The position numbers and the translations under genes were made by a program. 48,002 nucleotides of DNA from Bacillus sp. FJAT-27251. Its GTDB lineage: Bacteria > Bacillota > Bacilli > Bacillales > Cytobacillaceae. The stretch lies in NCBI RefSeq assembly GCF_001273925.1, contig NZ_LIGG01000001.1:4857837-4905838 (forward strand), read 5' to 3'. Positions within the stretch are counted from its first letter, which is position 1. Each line of letters begins with the position of its first letter. Below are positions 9,539 through 22,087 of the stretch, piece after piece. A model generated the notes under the pieces. It saw nothing but the letters and a program-made list of their open reading frames with translations. It had not been told where the DNA came from and searched no databases.

Positions 9539-10558
9539 TTAGATTATCGGGTAAGAAATTTCTTCTATCTTCCTGATGGCCTCCACGGCCTTCCCGATTT
9601 CCTCTTCATCCCCGCCGTTTTCTTCGATATACTGCTCAAGCGTCCATTCATGGCCATAGTAGGACTTGCCCAAGTAATCGTACGCCCCCGCCCAGGCCAG
9701 GGGGTTATTCGGTTCGGGGTCAAAAGGATAGAGCAGAAAGAAATTACGCTCCGCCATCCCTTTAATGTTCTCTAGAAAGACAGGGTCATCGTTTTCAAAC
9801 TTATCTTCCAAAAGCTTGAATACATCGCTCATCATCATCTCATGTACGTCTGGCAGCCTTGCCGGAATGAAGCTTGCCTTTCTTCCGAATTTCTCAACCT
9901 GCAGCTCTCCGTCATACTCCTGCTCTTTCAGGATGTTCAGCAGCATGGACTTCAGGAACGGATGGCCGCTGTCTGAAGCCAGATACTTCTTTATTTCCGG
10001 AAGATGCGGGCGGATGTTTTCATTGGCCAGTCTTGCCGCCACCATCATCTGCTCATCCGGGTCCTTGCACTCAAACAACTGGAGCCGTTCTGCCTCTGAA
10101 TGTCCGGGAACGTCATTTTCCACCGGCACGGCTTTTCCTTCGGCCATTTTCCGGCTGAACTGAAGCATCTTGGAAAAATGTTCAAACTTATCTGTCGGCA
10201 CATGTTTTCCTTCAAGAAGACCTTCGATGGTGGTGATAATCTCCTCATATTCTCCAAGCTGAACAAGGATCATGATATAAAGGTCCATCACCTGGATATA
10301 ATCGCCAACGCCGTCCCTCAGCATCCCGGCCGCCAGCTTTTTTGCTTCTTTCACCCGTCCAGCCTCATAATAAGCTACCACAAGACCGATGCGGGCTTCA
10401 GCATTATCATGCTCCATGGCCACCGCCTGCTCGAGGAATTCCGCTGCCTGCCTGAACTTCCTGGCATGCAGCAGCTCCAGGCCCTTATCCATGAGGCGCC
10501 TTTCAAGGCCAGGAAACAGAATAATATTACCTTCTTTTTTTAAGTCCCGTTTCTTCAT
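9539..10558 (-). CDS. ysoA: TPR-repeat protein, YsoA-like
   Basis: Soluble helical protein of 339 residues. The N-terminal third shows tetratricopeptide-like helices: ARKFRQAAEFLEQAVAMEHD, then NAEARIGLVVAYYEAGRVKEA and a related segment after it. The rest is acidic and has no motif I recognise. The position between the leu operon and tig is that of B. subtilis ysoA, whose function is not established to my knowledge; the symbol rests on position plus TPR content. The start is uncertain: the ATG at 10558 is preceded only by a weak purine stretch (AGGCAGG). No clear terminator follows, and the tig promoter lies within 40 bp of its stop. Confidence 0.85.
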   Translation of the reverse strand: MKKRDLKKEGNIILFPGLERRLMDKGLELLHARKFRQAAEFLEQAVAMEHDNAEARIGLVVAYYEAGRVKEAKKLAAGMLRDGVGDYIQVMDLYIMILVQLGEYEEIITTIEGLLEGKHVPTDKFEHFSKMLQFSRKMAEGKAVPVENDVPGHSEAERLQLFECKDPDEQMMVAARLANENIRPHLPEIKKYLASDSGHPFLKSMLLNILKEQEYDGELQVEKFGRKASFIPARLPDVHEMMMSDVFKLLEDKFENDDPVFLENIKGMAERNFFLLYPFDPEPNNPLAWAGAYDYLGKSYYGHEWTLEQYIEENGGDEEEIGKAVEAIRKIEEISYPII

Positions 10559-10724
10559 GCCATTCTGCCTGCCTTTTGTTCGGAGTGGCGCTTCAAATGC
10601 ACCGTCCGCTTTTTTCGTAGTTTAGCACGAATTCGTGGAAATTCAAAAAGATTCGCTGATAACACATTCGAGCGGCTTCCTTTTAGCGAGGATGCGGGGG
10701 AAAGGGTTTGGGATTATCTGGTGT

Positions 10725-10845
10725 TTGGCAAATAAATCAATGAAATTGGAATATAAATTGTGGTTTTTGGCTGATAAATGGTGATATTGGAAAATAAAAC
10801 TCGGCTTTTGGAAAATAAATCATATAAATTGGAAAATAACCACGC
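10725..10845. repeat. Short tandem array with 21-bp period
   Basis: TTGG(A/C)nnATAA motifs start at 10725, 10746, 10767, 10787, 10808 and 10829, with spacings 21, 21, 20, 21, 21. Cores are mostly TTGGAAAATAA, and the ~10 bp between them vary. It lies in the 342-bp gap between ysoA and the leuD terminator. Seen in sequence only; no function known. The open frames through it have no ribosome site. Confidence 0.75.
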
Positions 10846-10862
10846 GAGAGCACCCACCCTAA

Positions 10863-10895
10863 TGGCAAAAAATCCACAGCACTCAGCTGTGGATT
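10863..10895 (-). terminator. Terminator of the ilv-leu operon
   Basis: Perfect 10-bp stem AATCCACAGC (10871-10880) with GCTGTGGATT (10886-10895), then a minus-strand T run. It ends 5 bp from the leuD stop. Confidence 0.95.
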
Positions 10896-10900
10896 TTTTT

Positions 10901-11485
10901 TTATCGTGCACTCTCTTCATATTTAACAATGCTGGCTTCCATCTGCAGCGTCAGCTCGATTTCATCCCAGCCATTGACCAGCATCGTCTGCCAGTACGGA
11001 GACAGCGGGAATTCCGCCTTGAAGCCTTTGGAATCGGTCACGGTCCTGTCTTCAACCGACACAGTCAGCTCGTAAGGCTGGCTTTTGGTCTGCTCCAGCA
11101 GGTAGCGGACTTCTTCTTCCTGCAATTTTACCGGAACCATTCCATTCTTCAGGCAGTTCTGGTGAAAAATATCGGCGAAAGACGGTGCAATGACCACCTT
11201 GAAGCCGTAATCGAGCAAAGCCCATGGGGCATGTTCGCGCGATGAGCCGCACCCGAAATTCTCATTGGCGACAAGAATGGACGCACCTGCGTTTTCCGGC
11301 TGATTCAACTCGAAATCGGGATTAGGTGTTCCATCTGATAGAAAGCGCCAATCGTAAAAGAGGTATTGGCCAAAGCCTGTTTTTTCAATCCGCTTTAAAA
11401 ATTGCTTCGGAATGATCTGGTCGGTATCGACATTGACTCTGTCCATGCCAGCCGCTTTACCGGTAAACGTCTTAAGTCCTGCCAT
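10901..11485 (-). CDS. leuD: 3-isopropylmalate dehydratase small subunit
   Basis: Swivel-domain subunit that pairs with LeuC to isomerise 2-isopropylmalate to 3-isopropylmalate in leucine synthesis. At 194 residues it has the typical length. Motifs: NVDTDQIIPKQFLK near the N-terminus and the substrate-loop signature NFGCGSSREHAPWAL (about 73-87). It is the last gene of ilvBHC-leuABCD, 36 bp after leuC, and is followed directly by a strong terminator. Confidence 0.97.
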   Translation of the reverse strand: MAGLKTFTGKAAGMDRVNVDTDQIIPKQFLKRIEKTGFGQYLFYDWRFLSDGTPNPDFELNQPENAGASILVANENFGCGSSREHAPWALLDYGFKVVIAPSFADIFHQNCLKNGMVPVKLQEEEVRYLLEQTKSQPYELTVSVEDRTVTDSKGFKAEFPLSPYWQTMLVNGWDEIELTLQMEASIVKYEESAR

Positions 11486-11521
11486 AACTATCTTCTCCTT
11501 TCCAGGTCGTGTCTGCCATGC

Positions 11522-12937
11522 TTAATGGACGGCCTCTGCGGCTTCCAGTTTCCTCACATCGACGAAACGGCCATGGACCGCTGCGGCCGCTGCCATCGCC
11601 GGGCTGACCAGATGTGTCCTTGCACCAGCTCCCTGGCGGCCTTCAAAATTCCGGTTAGAAGTGGAAGCGCAATGTTCTCCGGCCGGAACAACATCGGCGT
11701 TCATGCTCAGGCACATGCTGCAGCCTGAATCACGCCATTCAAAGCCTGCCTGGAGGAATATCTGGTCCAGTCCTTCTGCTTCAGCAAGGACTTTGACAGC
11801 CTGTGAGCCTGGCACCACAATCGCCTGGACGCCCTTGTGCACCTTCCTGCCTTTGGCAATCTCTGCTGCCATGCGCAAATCCTCAAGGCGGGAGTTTGTG
11901 CATGAGCCGATGAACACCTTCTGGATCTCGATATCGCTGATCTTCTGGCCCTGGGAAAAGCCCATATACGCAAGAGCGCTCTCCACGGCTCTTTTATCGT
12001 TCTCGGTTTTGCACTCATCCAGGAAAGGAACTCTTCCTGTCACAGGGGCTGTCTGGCCTGGGTTGGTACCCCAGCTGACCATTGGAGCGATTTCGCTTCC
12101 ATCAATATGGATTTCTTTATCATAAACCGCATCTTCATCAGAAGCCAGATTCTTCCATTGTGCGGCAAGGGCTTCGAATTCCTCTCCGGCAGGAACATAT
12201 TTGCGGCCGCGTAGGTATTCAATGGTCGTGTCGTCTGGTGCAACAAGGCCGGCTTTCGCACCGCCTTCAATCGACATGTTGCAGACTGTCATCCGCTCTT
12301 CCATCGTCATATTTTCAATTACCGAGCCGCAGTATTCAATAATGTGGCCCGTTCCAAAATTGACTCCGTGCTTTGCCAGCACATACAGGATCACGTCCTT
12401 GGCCAGCACGCCTTCCCCAAGTTCGCCGTCAATCTGCACCTTCAGCGTCTTTGGTTTTGCCTGCCAAAGTGTCTGCGTAGCAAGGACATGTTCGACTTCA
12501 CTTGTGCCGATCCCGAACGCGAGGGAGCCGAAAGCTCCGTGTGTGGATGTATGGCTGTCGCCGCAGACAATCGTCATCCCCGGCTTCGTCAATCCCAGTT
12601 CAGGGCCGATTACGTGGACAATTCCCTGTTCAGGGCTGTCGATGTCCGCAAGGATGATGCCGAATTCCTGACAATTTTTCCGCAATGTTTCCATTTGGTT
12701 TTGGGCAACAGGGTCGGTAATGGTAAAGCGGTTCACAGTCGGCACGTTGTGGTCGACTGTTGCAAATGTCCTGTCAGGCCTTCTGACGGACCTGTTTTTC
12801 ATCCTAAGTCCGGAAAATGCCTGGGGAGAGGTCACTTCATGCACCAAATGAAGATCAATGTAGAGAAGGTCAGGCTTCCCCTCTTCCTGGTGGACAATAT
12901 GATTCTCCCAAAGTTTCTCGATAATTGTTTTCCCCAT
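11522..12937 (-). CDS. leuC: 3-isopropylmalate dehydratase large subunit
   Basis: Aconitase-family catalytic subunit binding a [4Fe-4S] cluster; it works with LeuD. At 471 residues it has full length. Cluster cysteines are visible in [13 protein letters not shown] and in [23 protein letters not shown] is the conserved aconitase active-site segment. The ATG at 12937 has GGGAGGGTG upstream. It lies 17 bp after leuB. Confidence 0.98.
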   Translation of the reverse strand: MGKTIIEKLWENHIVHQEEGKPDLLYIDLHLVHEVTSPQAFSGLRMKNRSVRRPDRTFATVDHNVPTVNRFTITDPVAQNQMETLRKNCQEFGIILADIDSPEQGIVHVIGPELGLTKPGMTIVCGDSHTSTHGAFGSLAFGIGTSEVEHVLATQTLWQAKPKTLKVQIDGELGEGVLAKDVILYVLAKHGVNFGTGHIIEYCGSVIENMTMEERMTVCNMSIEGGAKAGLVAPDDTTIEYLRGRKYVPAGEEFEALAAQWKNLASDEDAVYDKEIHIDGSEIAPMVSWGTNPGQTAPVTGRVPFLDECKTENDKRAVESALAYMGFSQGQKISDIEIQKVFIGSCTNSRLEDLRMAAEIAKGRKVHKGVQAIVVPGSQAVKVLAEAEGLDQIFLQAGFEWRDSGCSMCLSMNADVVPAGEHCASTSNRNFEGRQGAGARTHLVSPAMAAAAAVHGRFVDVRKLEAAEAVH

Positions 12938-12954
12938 GATTCACCCTCCCTTTC

Positions 12955-14067
12955 TTACGAGTAGCAGCTCATAATGTTTGAGATTGCCTGATTATCAAGG
13001 ATGGTTGCCTTGATTTCTTCGATCATTTCAGCCGTGCCAATCGTTTTTTGTCCATTTATTGCGATATCGCTGGTTTTCAAGCCTGACTCAAGAACCTGCT
13101 CGACCGCATTTTCAATCGATTCCGCTTCTGCCTCAAGGCCGAATGAAGTTCTAAGCATCATCGCGGCGGAAAGGATCATCGCGATTGGATTGGCGATATT
13201 TTTGCCTTCAATGTCCGGCGCCGATCCATGGATAGGCTCATACAGGTATGGCCCTCCCTCCGAGATGCTTGCCGATGGCAGCATTCCAAGCGATCCGGTC
13301 AGGACGGAAGCTTCATCGCTCAGGATGTCGCCAAACATATTCTCGGTGACCAGTACATCAAATTGCTTAGGATTTTTAATCAGCTGCATGGCCGCATTGT
13401 CAACAAGCATGTGCTCAAGCGTAACATCCGGATATTCTCTCGCAATCTCTTCGGCTGTTTCGCGCCACACACGGCTTGATTCCAATACATTCGCCTTATC
13501 GACGGAAGTGACTTTCTTCCTGCGCTGATCCGCAAGCTGGAACGCCAGCCTGATGACTCTTTCAATCTCTTTCTTTTTATAAAAAAGAGTATCGACAACA
13601 GAATCTTCGCCGTCCGTGGTTGACCGTTCACTAGGCTTCCCGAAGTAAAGGCCTCCGGTAAGCTCCCTGACGACCAGCATGTCAGCTCCGGCAATGATTT
13701 CCGGGCGCAGCGGGGAAGTTTCGGCGGTAGCGGCATAGTAGCTTACCGGCCTTAAGTTGGCATAGAGGTTCAACTCTTTCCTGATGCGGAGAAGCCCTTT
13801 TTCGGGACGAAGATGCCCGGGAAGGCCATCCCATTTCGGACCGCCTACTGCACCAAGGAGGACAGCATCGCTTTTCTTGCAAACTTCGATTGTCTCGTCA
13901 GGAAGCGGGGTTCCGAGCGAATCGATCGCCCCTCCTCCAATGCTTGCAAATGTGAACGTAAATTGGTGCCCGAAACGTTCTCCCACTGCCTGCAGCACAC
14001 TGACTGCACCCTGTGTCACTTCTTTGCCGATCCCGTCTCCAGGCAGAACTGCGATTGTCTTTTTCAT
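12955..14067 (-). CDS. leuB: 3-isopropylmalate dehydrogenase
   Basis: NAD-dependent oxidative decarboxylase giving 2-ketoisocaproate. The start ATG at 14067 (370 residues) has GGAGGGG 6-7 bp upstream; the in-frame ATG at 14082 overlaps that site. Visible motifs are AVLPGDGIGKEV, the signature ELTGGLYFGKPSER, a DVLVTENMFGDILSDE metal-site segment and EPIHGSAPDIEGK for NAD specificity. The C-terminal ~10 residues beyond LDNQAISN are unlike what I expect for the family but cause no frame problem. Confidence 0.97.
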   Translation of the reverse strand: MKKTIAVLPGDGIGKEVTQGAVSVLQAVGERFGHQFTFTFASIGGGAIDSLGTPLPDETIEVCKKSDAVLLGAVGGPKWDGLPGHLRPEKGLLRIRKELNLYANLRPVSYYAATAETSPLRPEIIAGADMLVVRELTGGLYFGKPSERSTTDGEDSVVDTLFYKKKEIERVIRLAFQLADQRRKKVTSVDKANVLESSRVWRETAEEIAREYPDVTLEHMLVDNAAMQLIKNPKQFDVLVTENMFGDILSDEASVLTGSLGMLPSASISEGGPYLYEPIHGSAPDIEGKNIANPIAMILSAAMMLRTSFGLEAEAESIENAVEQVLESGLKTSDIAINGQKTIGTAEMIEEIKATILDNQAISNIMSCYS

Positions 14068-14091
14068 GAGTTTCCCCTCCATTTTAATAGG

Positions 14092-17192
<3,101 letters not shown>

Positions 17193-17196
<4 letters not shown>

Positions 17197-18911
17197 TTTT
17201 TCACCCCCACCATTTCATGCAGCCCTTTTCCAGGGGCAATCATTGGATAGACATTTTCATTTTCGGCGATTCTGAAGTCTAGCAGGACAGGTTCATCATT
17301 CCCCATCACCTGTTCAAGGATTTCCTTTGCTTCAGCTTCGGAAGTAATCTGATAGGCCTTGATATCATAGGCATCTGCCAGTTTGACAAAGGACGGCTGT
17401 GATGGGATCTTGCTGTGCGAGTATCTTTCCTGGTAAAAGATCTGCTGCCACTGCCTTACCATTCCAAGGGACTGGTTATTGAAGATGGCGATTTTCACCG
17501 GAAGGTTCAATTCCCTTATGACCGCCAGCTCCTGGGTGGACATCTGGAAACCGGCATCCCCGAGGACGGCGACAACACGGGCTGATGGGTCGGCAATCTG
17601 GGCGCCAATGGCAGCCGGAAGGCCGAATCCCATAGTCCCAAGTCCCCCGGAAGTTACCCAGCGGTCCGGATTCTTGAATGGATAATACTGGGCGGCCCAC
17701 ATTTGATGCTGGCCGACATCGGTGACGACAATCGCATCGCCGTTTGTCTGCTCATACAGCATTTCCATGACCCGCTGCGGTTTAAGGACGGAGCCCTCCT
17801 CTTCGTACCAGTATGGATATTCCTTTTTCCAGCCTTCCAGTTGGTCCATCCACTGTGAATGCTCAGGCTTTTTGCCTTCCTGCTTGATCAGCATTTTAAG
17901 CGCTTCGCCTGCGTCTCCGACGATTGGGATTGCGGTTGGGACATTCTTGCCAATCTCGGCAGGATCGATATCCACATGGGCGACAGTCGCATTAGGAGCA
18001 AAATGCTTCAGGTTCCCTGTAAGGCGGTCATCAAACCGTGCTCCAATATTGATTAGCAAGTCGCATTCGTACAAGGCCATATTGGCTGTATAGCATCCGT
18101 GCATCCCTGCAAGCCCCAGGGATAAAGGGTGGCTGGCCGGGAAGCTGCCAAGGCCGAGCAATGTATTCACGACCGGTATGTTTTGCTGTTGTGCGTACTC
18201 CTGAAGCAGGTGGGATGCCTTTGCGAACAGGACCCCAGCCCCGGCAAGGATGACCGGCTTTTTCGCCCTGCTCACTGCTTCGGTCAGCTTTCTGATTTGC
18301 AGATAATTAGGTTCGATTGTCGGCTGGTATCCTGGAAGCGAAATTTCCGGTTCCACCGGGGCTTCCCCTGTGCCAGCAGCGATATCCTTTGGAAAATCGA
18401 TCAGAACCGGGCCTGGCCGCCCTGTTGTGGCGATATGAAAAGCTTCTTTCACAATCCTTGGAATATCTTCAATATTCCGAACCTGGCAATTATATTTTGT
18501 GATTGGAGTTGTGATCCCGAGTATATCGGCCTCCTGGAATGCATCCGTGCCAATAACGCCTGTCGCTACCTGTCCGGTAAAAACGACCAGCGGCAGCGAA
18601 TCCATCATGGCGTCCGCAAGGCCTGTGACGATGTTGGTGGCCCCCGGACCGGATGTAGCAATCACTACGCCGGCTTTTCCGCTGATTCTTGCATAGCCTT
18701 CTGCTGCATGAATTCCGCCTTGTTCATGGCGGGGAAGGACATGGAAGATATCGCAGTCATAAATTTTGTCGTAAATCGGAAGGACTGCGCCTCCTGGGTA
18801 TCCAAAAATCACTTCGACCTTTTCCTTTTTTAGAGAGTCCAGTAAAAGGTCTGCGCCATTTGCGGTTTGTTTTTCAGCTTTTACTTCAGTAAAAGCAGCT
18901 TCCTGCAACAT
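17193..18911 (-). CDS. ilvB: Acetolactate synthase large (catalytic) subunit
   Basis: Thiamine-diphosphate enzyme making acetolactate or acetohydroxybutyrate, first common step to Val, Leu and Ile. At 572 residues it has three expected domains: N-terminal TPP pyrimidine-binding domain with [12 protein letters not shown] and the catalytic glutamate region [15 protein letters not shown], a central FAD/DHS-like domain, and a C-terminal TPP domain with [14 protein letters not shown]. The ATG at 18911 has GGGAGG upstream. It is the first gene behind the T-box leader. Confidence 0.98.
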
Positions 18912-18975
18912 TGTTTTAGCCTCCCATCATTTTTAAAGCCAGTGTCGAGATATCCTCACTTCCGGCATTTTTTAC

Positions 18976-19275
18976 AATAAAAATAGCCCTTCTCATCCCC
19001 AAATGCCTTGTTCAGGCAAAGGGATGAAAAAGGCTATGAATGCCTGTTCCACGGTACCACCCTCATTCACGCGGATACCCGCGTGCGCTCCTGGACTGTG
19101 TGAATCGTCCGTTTTGGTAACGGGTGGCAGGCACCCGACCGGTTCTACTGGAAAGTATCGTTCAAACCGGCGCTCCGAGGTGAGTTCATTTTATGGGGCC
19201 AACACCGGTTCTCAGCAGCTCCGGCTCTCTGTGGTTCGCCTTTCATAAAATTACTTGTCCTCGTCTATGCTTTGA
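18976..19275 (-). promoter_or_regulatory. Leucine T-box riboswitch upstream of ilvB
   Basis: Minus-strand leader with all T-box parts in order. Stem I begins with AGCATAGACGAGGACAAGTA near 19272 and carries an AGAGAG element. The specifier loop reads GAA-CTC-ACC, with codon CTC (Leu) at 19182-19184. The T-box motif AGGGTGGTACCGTGG lies within 19042-19063. A terminator stem (ATAGCC at 18983-18988 with GGCTAT at 19032-19037, containing CATCCC/GGGATG) is followed by TTTTTATT. Uncharged tRNA-Leu should stabilise the antiterminator and allow transcription of ilvBHC-leuABCD. The leader begins right at the ilvE stop. Confidence 0.95.
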
Positions 19276-19279
19276 TTTA

Positions 19280-20182
19280 TTAGCTGGCATTTGTTTCTGA
19301 ACGTGAATAGACTTTTACTCCTTCAAGAAGGACCCGTTTTCTGAACTCCTTCAGGACTTGCTTTGTATGGTAACCTGGAGTGCCATCACCAACCACGCGG
19401 CCGTCCACTTTCACCACCGCGATGACTTCCGCAGCGGTTCCGGTCAGGAACACCTCATCAGCCGTGTAGACATCATGCCTGGTGAATGGTTCTTCCTTCA
19501 TTTCATATCCAAGGTCCCTGGCAATTTCCATTACCGCGTTCCTTGTGATTCCTTCGAGTGCCCCTATGTATCCAGGCGGGGTATAAAAGGTATTGCCTTT
19601 AAGGATGAAGACATTGTCTGCCGATCCTTCGGCGACATATCCCTGGTCATTCAGCATCAACGCTTCATTGACATTGGCAAGCCTTGCTTCAATTCTGACA
19701 AGAATATTGTTCAGGTAATTGAGTGATTTAACTTTCGGACTCAGCACGTCCGGGCGATTCCGTCTAGTTGGCACAGTCACGATCTCGAGGCCGGTTTCAT
19801 AAAGTTCTTTCGGGAAAATCGATAGCGGCTCGACGATGATGACGACGTTTGGAGCTTTGCAATTATTCGGGTCAAGCCCGAGGTCTCCTGTACCTCTCGA
19901 GACAACCACACGGATATAGGCGTCTTCAAGTTGGTTTTTTTCCACTGTTTCAGCAATCAAGTTTGTCAATTCTTCCTGACTGTGGGGAAGCTGCAGCATG
20001 ATGGATTTTCCTGACCTGTAAAGCCGATCCATATGCTCCTGCATCCTGAAGATGTTTCCGCCATAAACGCGAATCCCTTCAAAAACACCATCCCCGTAAA
20101 GGAACCCATGGTCATAAACGGAGATTTTTGCGTTTTCCTTAGTCACAAACTCACCGTTTAGATAAATCCATTGATCGGGCAC
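19280..20182 (-). CDS. ilvE: Branched-chain amino acid aminotransferase
   Basis: PLP class IV (fold type IV) transaminase for the last step to Ile, Val and Leu. The catalytic lysine lies in VKSLNYLNN (about 155-163). EGSADNVF and the LTGTAAEVIAV segment are family signatures, and YGDGVFEGIRVYGG lies near the N-terminus. I start at the GTG at 20182 (300 residues): AAAGGAG lies 8 bp upstream, whereas the in-frame GTG at 20191 overlaps it. It sits upstream of the ilvB T-box, so its own transcription does not depend on that switch. Confidence 0.96.
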   Translation of the reverse strand: MPDQWIYLNGEFVTKENAKISVYDHGFLYGDGVFEGIRVYGGNIFRMQEHMDRLYRSGKSIMLQLPHSQEELTNLIAETVEKNQLEDAYIRVVVSRGTGDLGLDPNNCKAPNVVIIVEPLSIFPKELYETGLEIVTVPTRRNRPDVLSPKVKSLNYLNNILVRIEARLANVNEALMLNDQGYVAEGSADNVFILKGNTFYTPPGYIGALEGITRNAVMEIARDLGYEMKEEPFTRHDVYTADEVFLTGTAAEVIAVVKVDGRVVGDGTPGYHTKQVLKEFRKRVLLEGVKVYSRSETNAS

Positions 20183-20213
20183 TGTTAACACTCCTTTTTG
20201 TCATAAACGCTTT

Positions 20214-20262
20214 AAACCACTAAATTTAAAAGATGCAAAATTTCGTAAATTCATTGTGGTTT
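20214..20262 (-). other. Inverted repeat in the ilvE leader
   Basis: AAACCAC (20214-20220) pairs with GTGGTTT (20256-20262), and the inner AT-rich arms TAAATTTA/TAAATT extend the stem. It lies in the ~130-nt untranslated leader predicted from the promoter at 20323-20351. No T run follows, so it is not an ordinary terminator. Function unknown. Confidence 0.4.
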
Positions 20263-20322
20263 CGGCCCTTTTTCTCGCCTTATCCGGGGAGAAAATCTAA
20301 CAAATTAATTTAATTGAGGACT

Positions 20323-20379
20323 ATGTTACGCTGATTTTATGCCGTCGTCAACGGGTTTTTGAAAAATTTTTAGATAATT
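20323..20379 (-). promoter_or_regulatory. ilvE promoter with upstream CodY-like box
   Basis: On the minus strand TTGACG (20346-20351), a 17-bp spacer and TAACAT (20323-20328). A 15-bp palindrome AATTTTTAGATAATT at 20365-20379 differs from the remembered CodY consensus AATTTTCWGAAAATT at two positions and is centred about 60 bp upstream of the predicted start point. CodY control of branched-chain amino acid genes is well known in Bacillus; its action here is inference. Confidence 0.5.
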
Positions 20380-20567
20380 TAGATTAGTAGGACTACGTGT
20401 ATCCGCTTACAATGTTGATGTATTCACATTTGTCTGACAAAATATTTTTTATTTTTTATGGTTTGAAAGTCATTCAGCCTGTTTGAAATGATTGATAAAA
20501 AGCTATATTGGGGGGCAATAAATTCGGGGCTGCAAAAAAAATCCGGCATAAAATTGGTGTGGAAGCA

Positions 20568-20597
20568 CAAAAAAACTCACCTTTTTTGAAGGTGAGT
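20568..20597 (-). terminator. Terminator after tRNA-Arg
   Basis: Perfect 9-bp stem ACTCACCTT (20575-20583) with AAGGTGAGT (20589-20597), then a T run on the minus strand (20568-20574). It lies 14 bp past the tRNA 3' end. Confidence 0.92.
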
Positions 20598-20611
20598 AAT
20601 ATGTAGGATAA

Positions 20612-20688
<77 letters not shown>

Positions 20689-20802
20689 AGTAAATAATAT
20701 AAAGTTAATGTTTAAAAATATCCCGTCCTGATCTCGGAAAGACCATTCAAGAAGCGGCTCGATCAGTACGCTGAAGCATACTCCTGGCTGCTTACTCACT
20801 CG

Positions 20803-20820
20803 TGCTGAGCTACTGGGACA
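20803..20820 (-). repeat. 18-bp copy of the tRNA-Arg 5' end
   Basis: The 18 bp at 20803-20820 are identical to 20672-20689, that is the first 17 nt of tRNA-Arg (acceptor 5' strand plus half the D arm) and one flanking base. The sequence after it (20690-20802) does not continue as a tRNA. The direct repeats are 131 bp apart, and the copy is the one closer to the promoter. Confidence 0.85.
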
Positions 20821-20857
20821 TTATTTTTTAATAGTACTTTTCTCAAAGACAATTTTT

Positions 20858-20886
20858 ATTATATTAGGCAAACAATTAAAAGTCAA
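20858..20886 (-). promoter_or_regulatory. Strong sigma-A promoter of the tRNA-Arg unit
   Basis: On the minus strand TTGACT (20881-20886), 17-bp spacer and TATAAT (20858-20863). The predicted start point is about 30 bp before the partial tRNA copy and 160 bp before the intact tRNA. Confidence 0.85.
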
Positions 20887-20950
20887 CCATTTATTTTTGA
20901 ATTTTTGCCAGAAGGAAGATTGGTCCTTCCCTCTGGCTATTATATAGTCT

Positions 20951-21475
20951 TTACGGCCGCTTGGGAACAGTGAATTCCTGTTTGAGATTTTTCATTTCTC
21001 CGCGGTCAGCATCATACACATGAAGCGAAGCTCGCCCTTCCTGCAGATCGAGAATCACATAGGTGCGTTCGCGGCGTCCCCTTGGCAATCGAATGCTGCC
21101 AGGATTGATATATAAGGTGCTGCCGATCATCTCTGCGCCAAGCAGGTGCGAATGGCCGAAACAGACGATATTGGCGCCTGCTTCTTCTGCCCTGTAGGTC
21201 AAGCTTAGCAGGCTTGATTTTACGGAATGCATGTGCCCATGAACAACCAGGATTTTATAGCCGCCTGCTTCCAGTTCCGCTTCTTCCGGAAAATCGCCAT
21301 AAAAATCGCAATTGCCCTTTACAGCTGTAAATCCGCTGATTGAATCGCTGTCATCGGAAAGCTCGGAATCGCCGCAATGGATCATAACATCAACGTCCGC
21401 ACCATGACGCCTTTTCAGTTCGTCCAGCAATTCTGTCGAACCGTGACTGTCACTGACAATAAGAATTTTGGTCAT
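20951..21475 (-). CDS. ysnB: YfcE/MJ0936-family metallophosphoesterase
   Basis: Cytosolic binuclear-metal phosphodiesterase of 174 residues. All calcineurin-like motifs are visible: DSHG (about 9-12), GDSE, GNCD, VHGH and the final GHSH. The physiological substrate is not established for this family in Bacillus. The start ATG overlaps the ysnA stop (ATGA), so the two are coupled, as in B. subtilis. Beyond it is the tRNA unit. Confidence 0.93.
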   Translation of the reverse strand: MTKILIVSDSHGSTELLDELKRRHGADVDVMIHCGDSELSDDSDSISGFTAVKGNCDFYGDFPEEAELEAGGYKILVVHGHMHSVKSSLLSLTYRAEEAGANIVCFGHSHLLGAEMIGSTLYINPGSIRLPRGRRERTYVILDLQEGRASLHVYDADRGEMKNLKQEFTVPKRP

Positions 21476-22077
21476 AAATCCTCACCACTGCCAATTGCCA
21501 GATGGTCCTGCAGTTTTCTAAGCGCCTTCGCCCGGTGGCTGATCTTGTTTTTCTCATCAGGAAGAAGCTCGGCCATCGATTTTCCTTTTTCGGCGGCGAA
21601 AAAAATCGGATCGTACCCGAATCCATGACTGCCTCTCCGCTCTTCAAGAATTTCCCCTTCACAGGCGCCTGCAAAGGTCAGCGTTGTCGCTCCTGGCCGG
21701 GCAACCGCAAGAACACAGCAGAACCTGGCGCTCCGCCCGCTCGCGGGTACGCCTCGGAGTTCTTCCAGCACTTTGTCAATATTGGCTTCATCGTTCTTTT
21801 CATTTCCGGCGTAACGGGCCGAATAGACACCCGGCCGGCCTTCGAGGGCATTCACTTCAAGCCCTGAGTCATCGGCAATGACCATTTTACCAAGCTTACT
21901 TGCGATACTCTCGGCTTTTAAAATGGCATTCTCCTCAAACGTGCTTCCCGTTTCCTCTACTTCCTCAATCTCCGGAAAATCGAGCAGGGTTTTCACCTGC
22001 AATCCTTTAGAAGCAAAAATGCGCTCAAATTCCTTGGCTTTCCCACTATTTTTCGTCGCAATGATGACTTCTTCCAT
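21472..22077 (-). CDS. ysnA: XTP/dITP diphosphatase (RdgB/HAM1 family)
   Basis: House-cleaning nucleotide pyrophosphatase that hydrolyses dITP, XTP and ITP to monophosphates. From the ATG at 22077 it is 201 residues, the family norm. The upstream in-frame extension to 22257 runs inside rph and is rejected; AGGGGA precedes the chosen ATG. Motifs: [15 protein letters not shown] at the N-terminus, [23 protein letters not shown] (catalytic aspartates) and [11 protein letters not shown]. It lies 10 bp after rph. Confidence 0.96.
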   Translation of the reverse strand: MEEVIIATKNSGKAKEFERIFASKGLQVKTLLDFPEIEEVEETGSTFEENAILKAESIASKLGKMVIADDSGLEVNALEGRPGVYSARYAGNEKNDEANIDKVLEELRGVPASGRSARFCCVLAVARPGATTLTFAGACEGEILEERRGSHGFGYDPIFFAAEKGKSMAELLPDEKNKISHRAKALRKLQDHLAIGSGEDL

Positions 22078-22087
22078 CAAGATTCCC

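Noticed and set aside
10714-10929. Small protein frames across the 21-bp array
   Set aside because: No ribosome site; the frame is kept open only by the 21-bp period and runs into the leuD terminator.
20908-20938. Terminator of ysnB
   Set aside because: A good stem (GCCAGA.../...TCTGGC) exists, but on the minus strand it is followed by A-rich, not T-rich, sequence. It may be a 3' stem-loop, but not a classical terminator.
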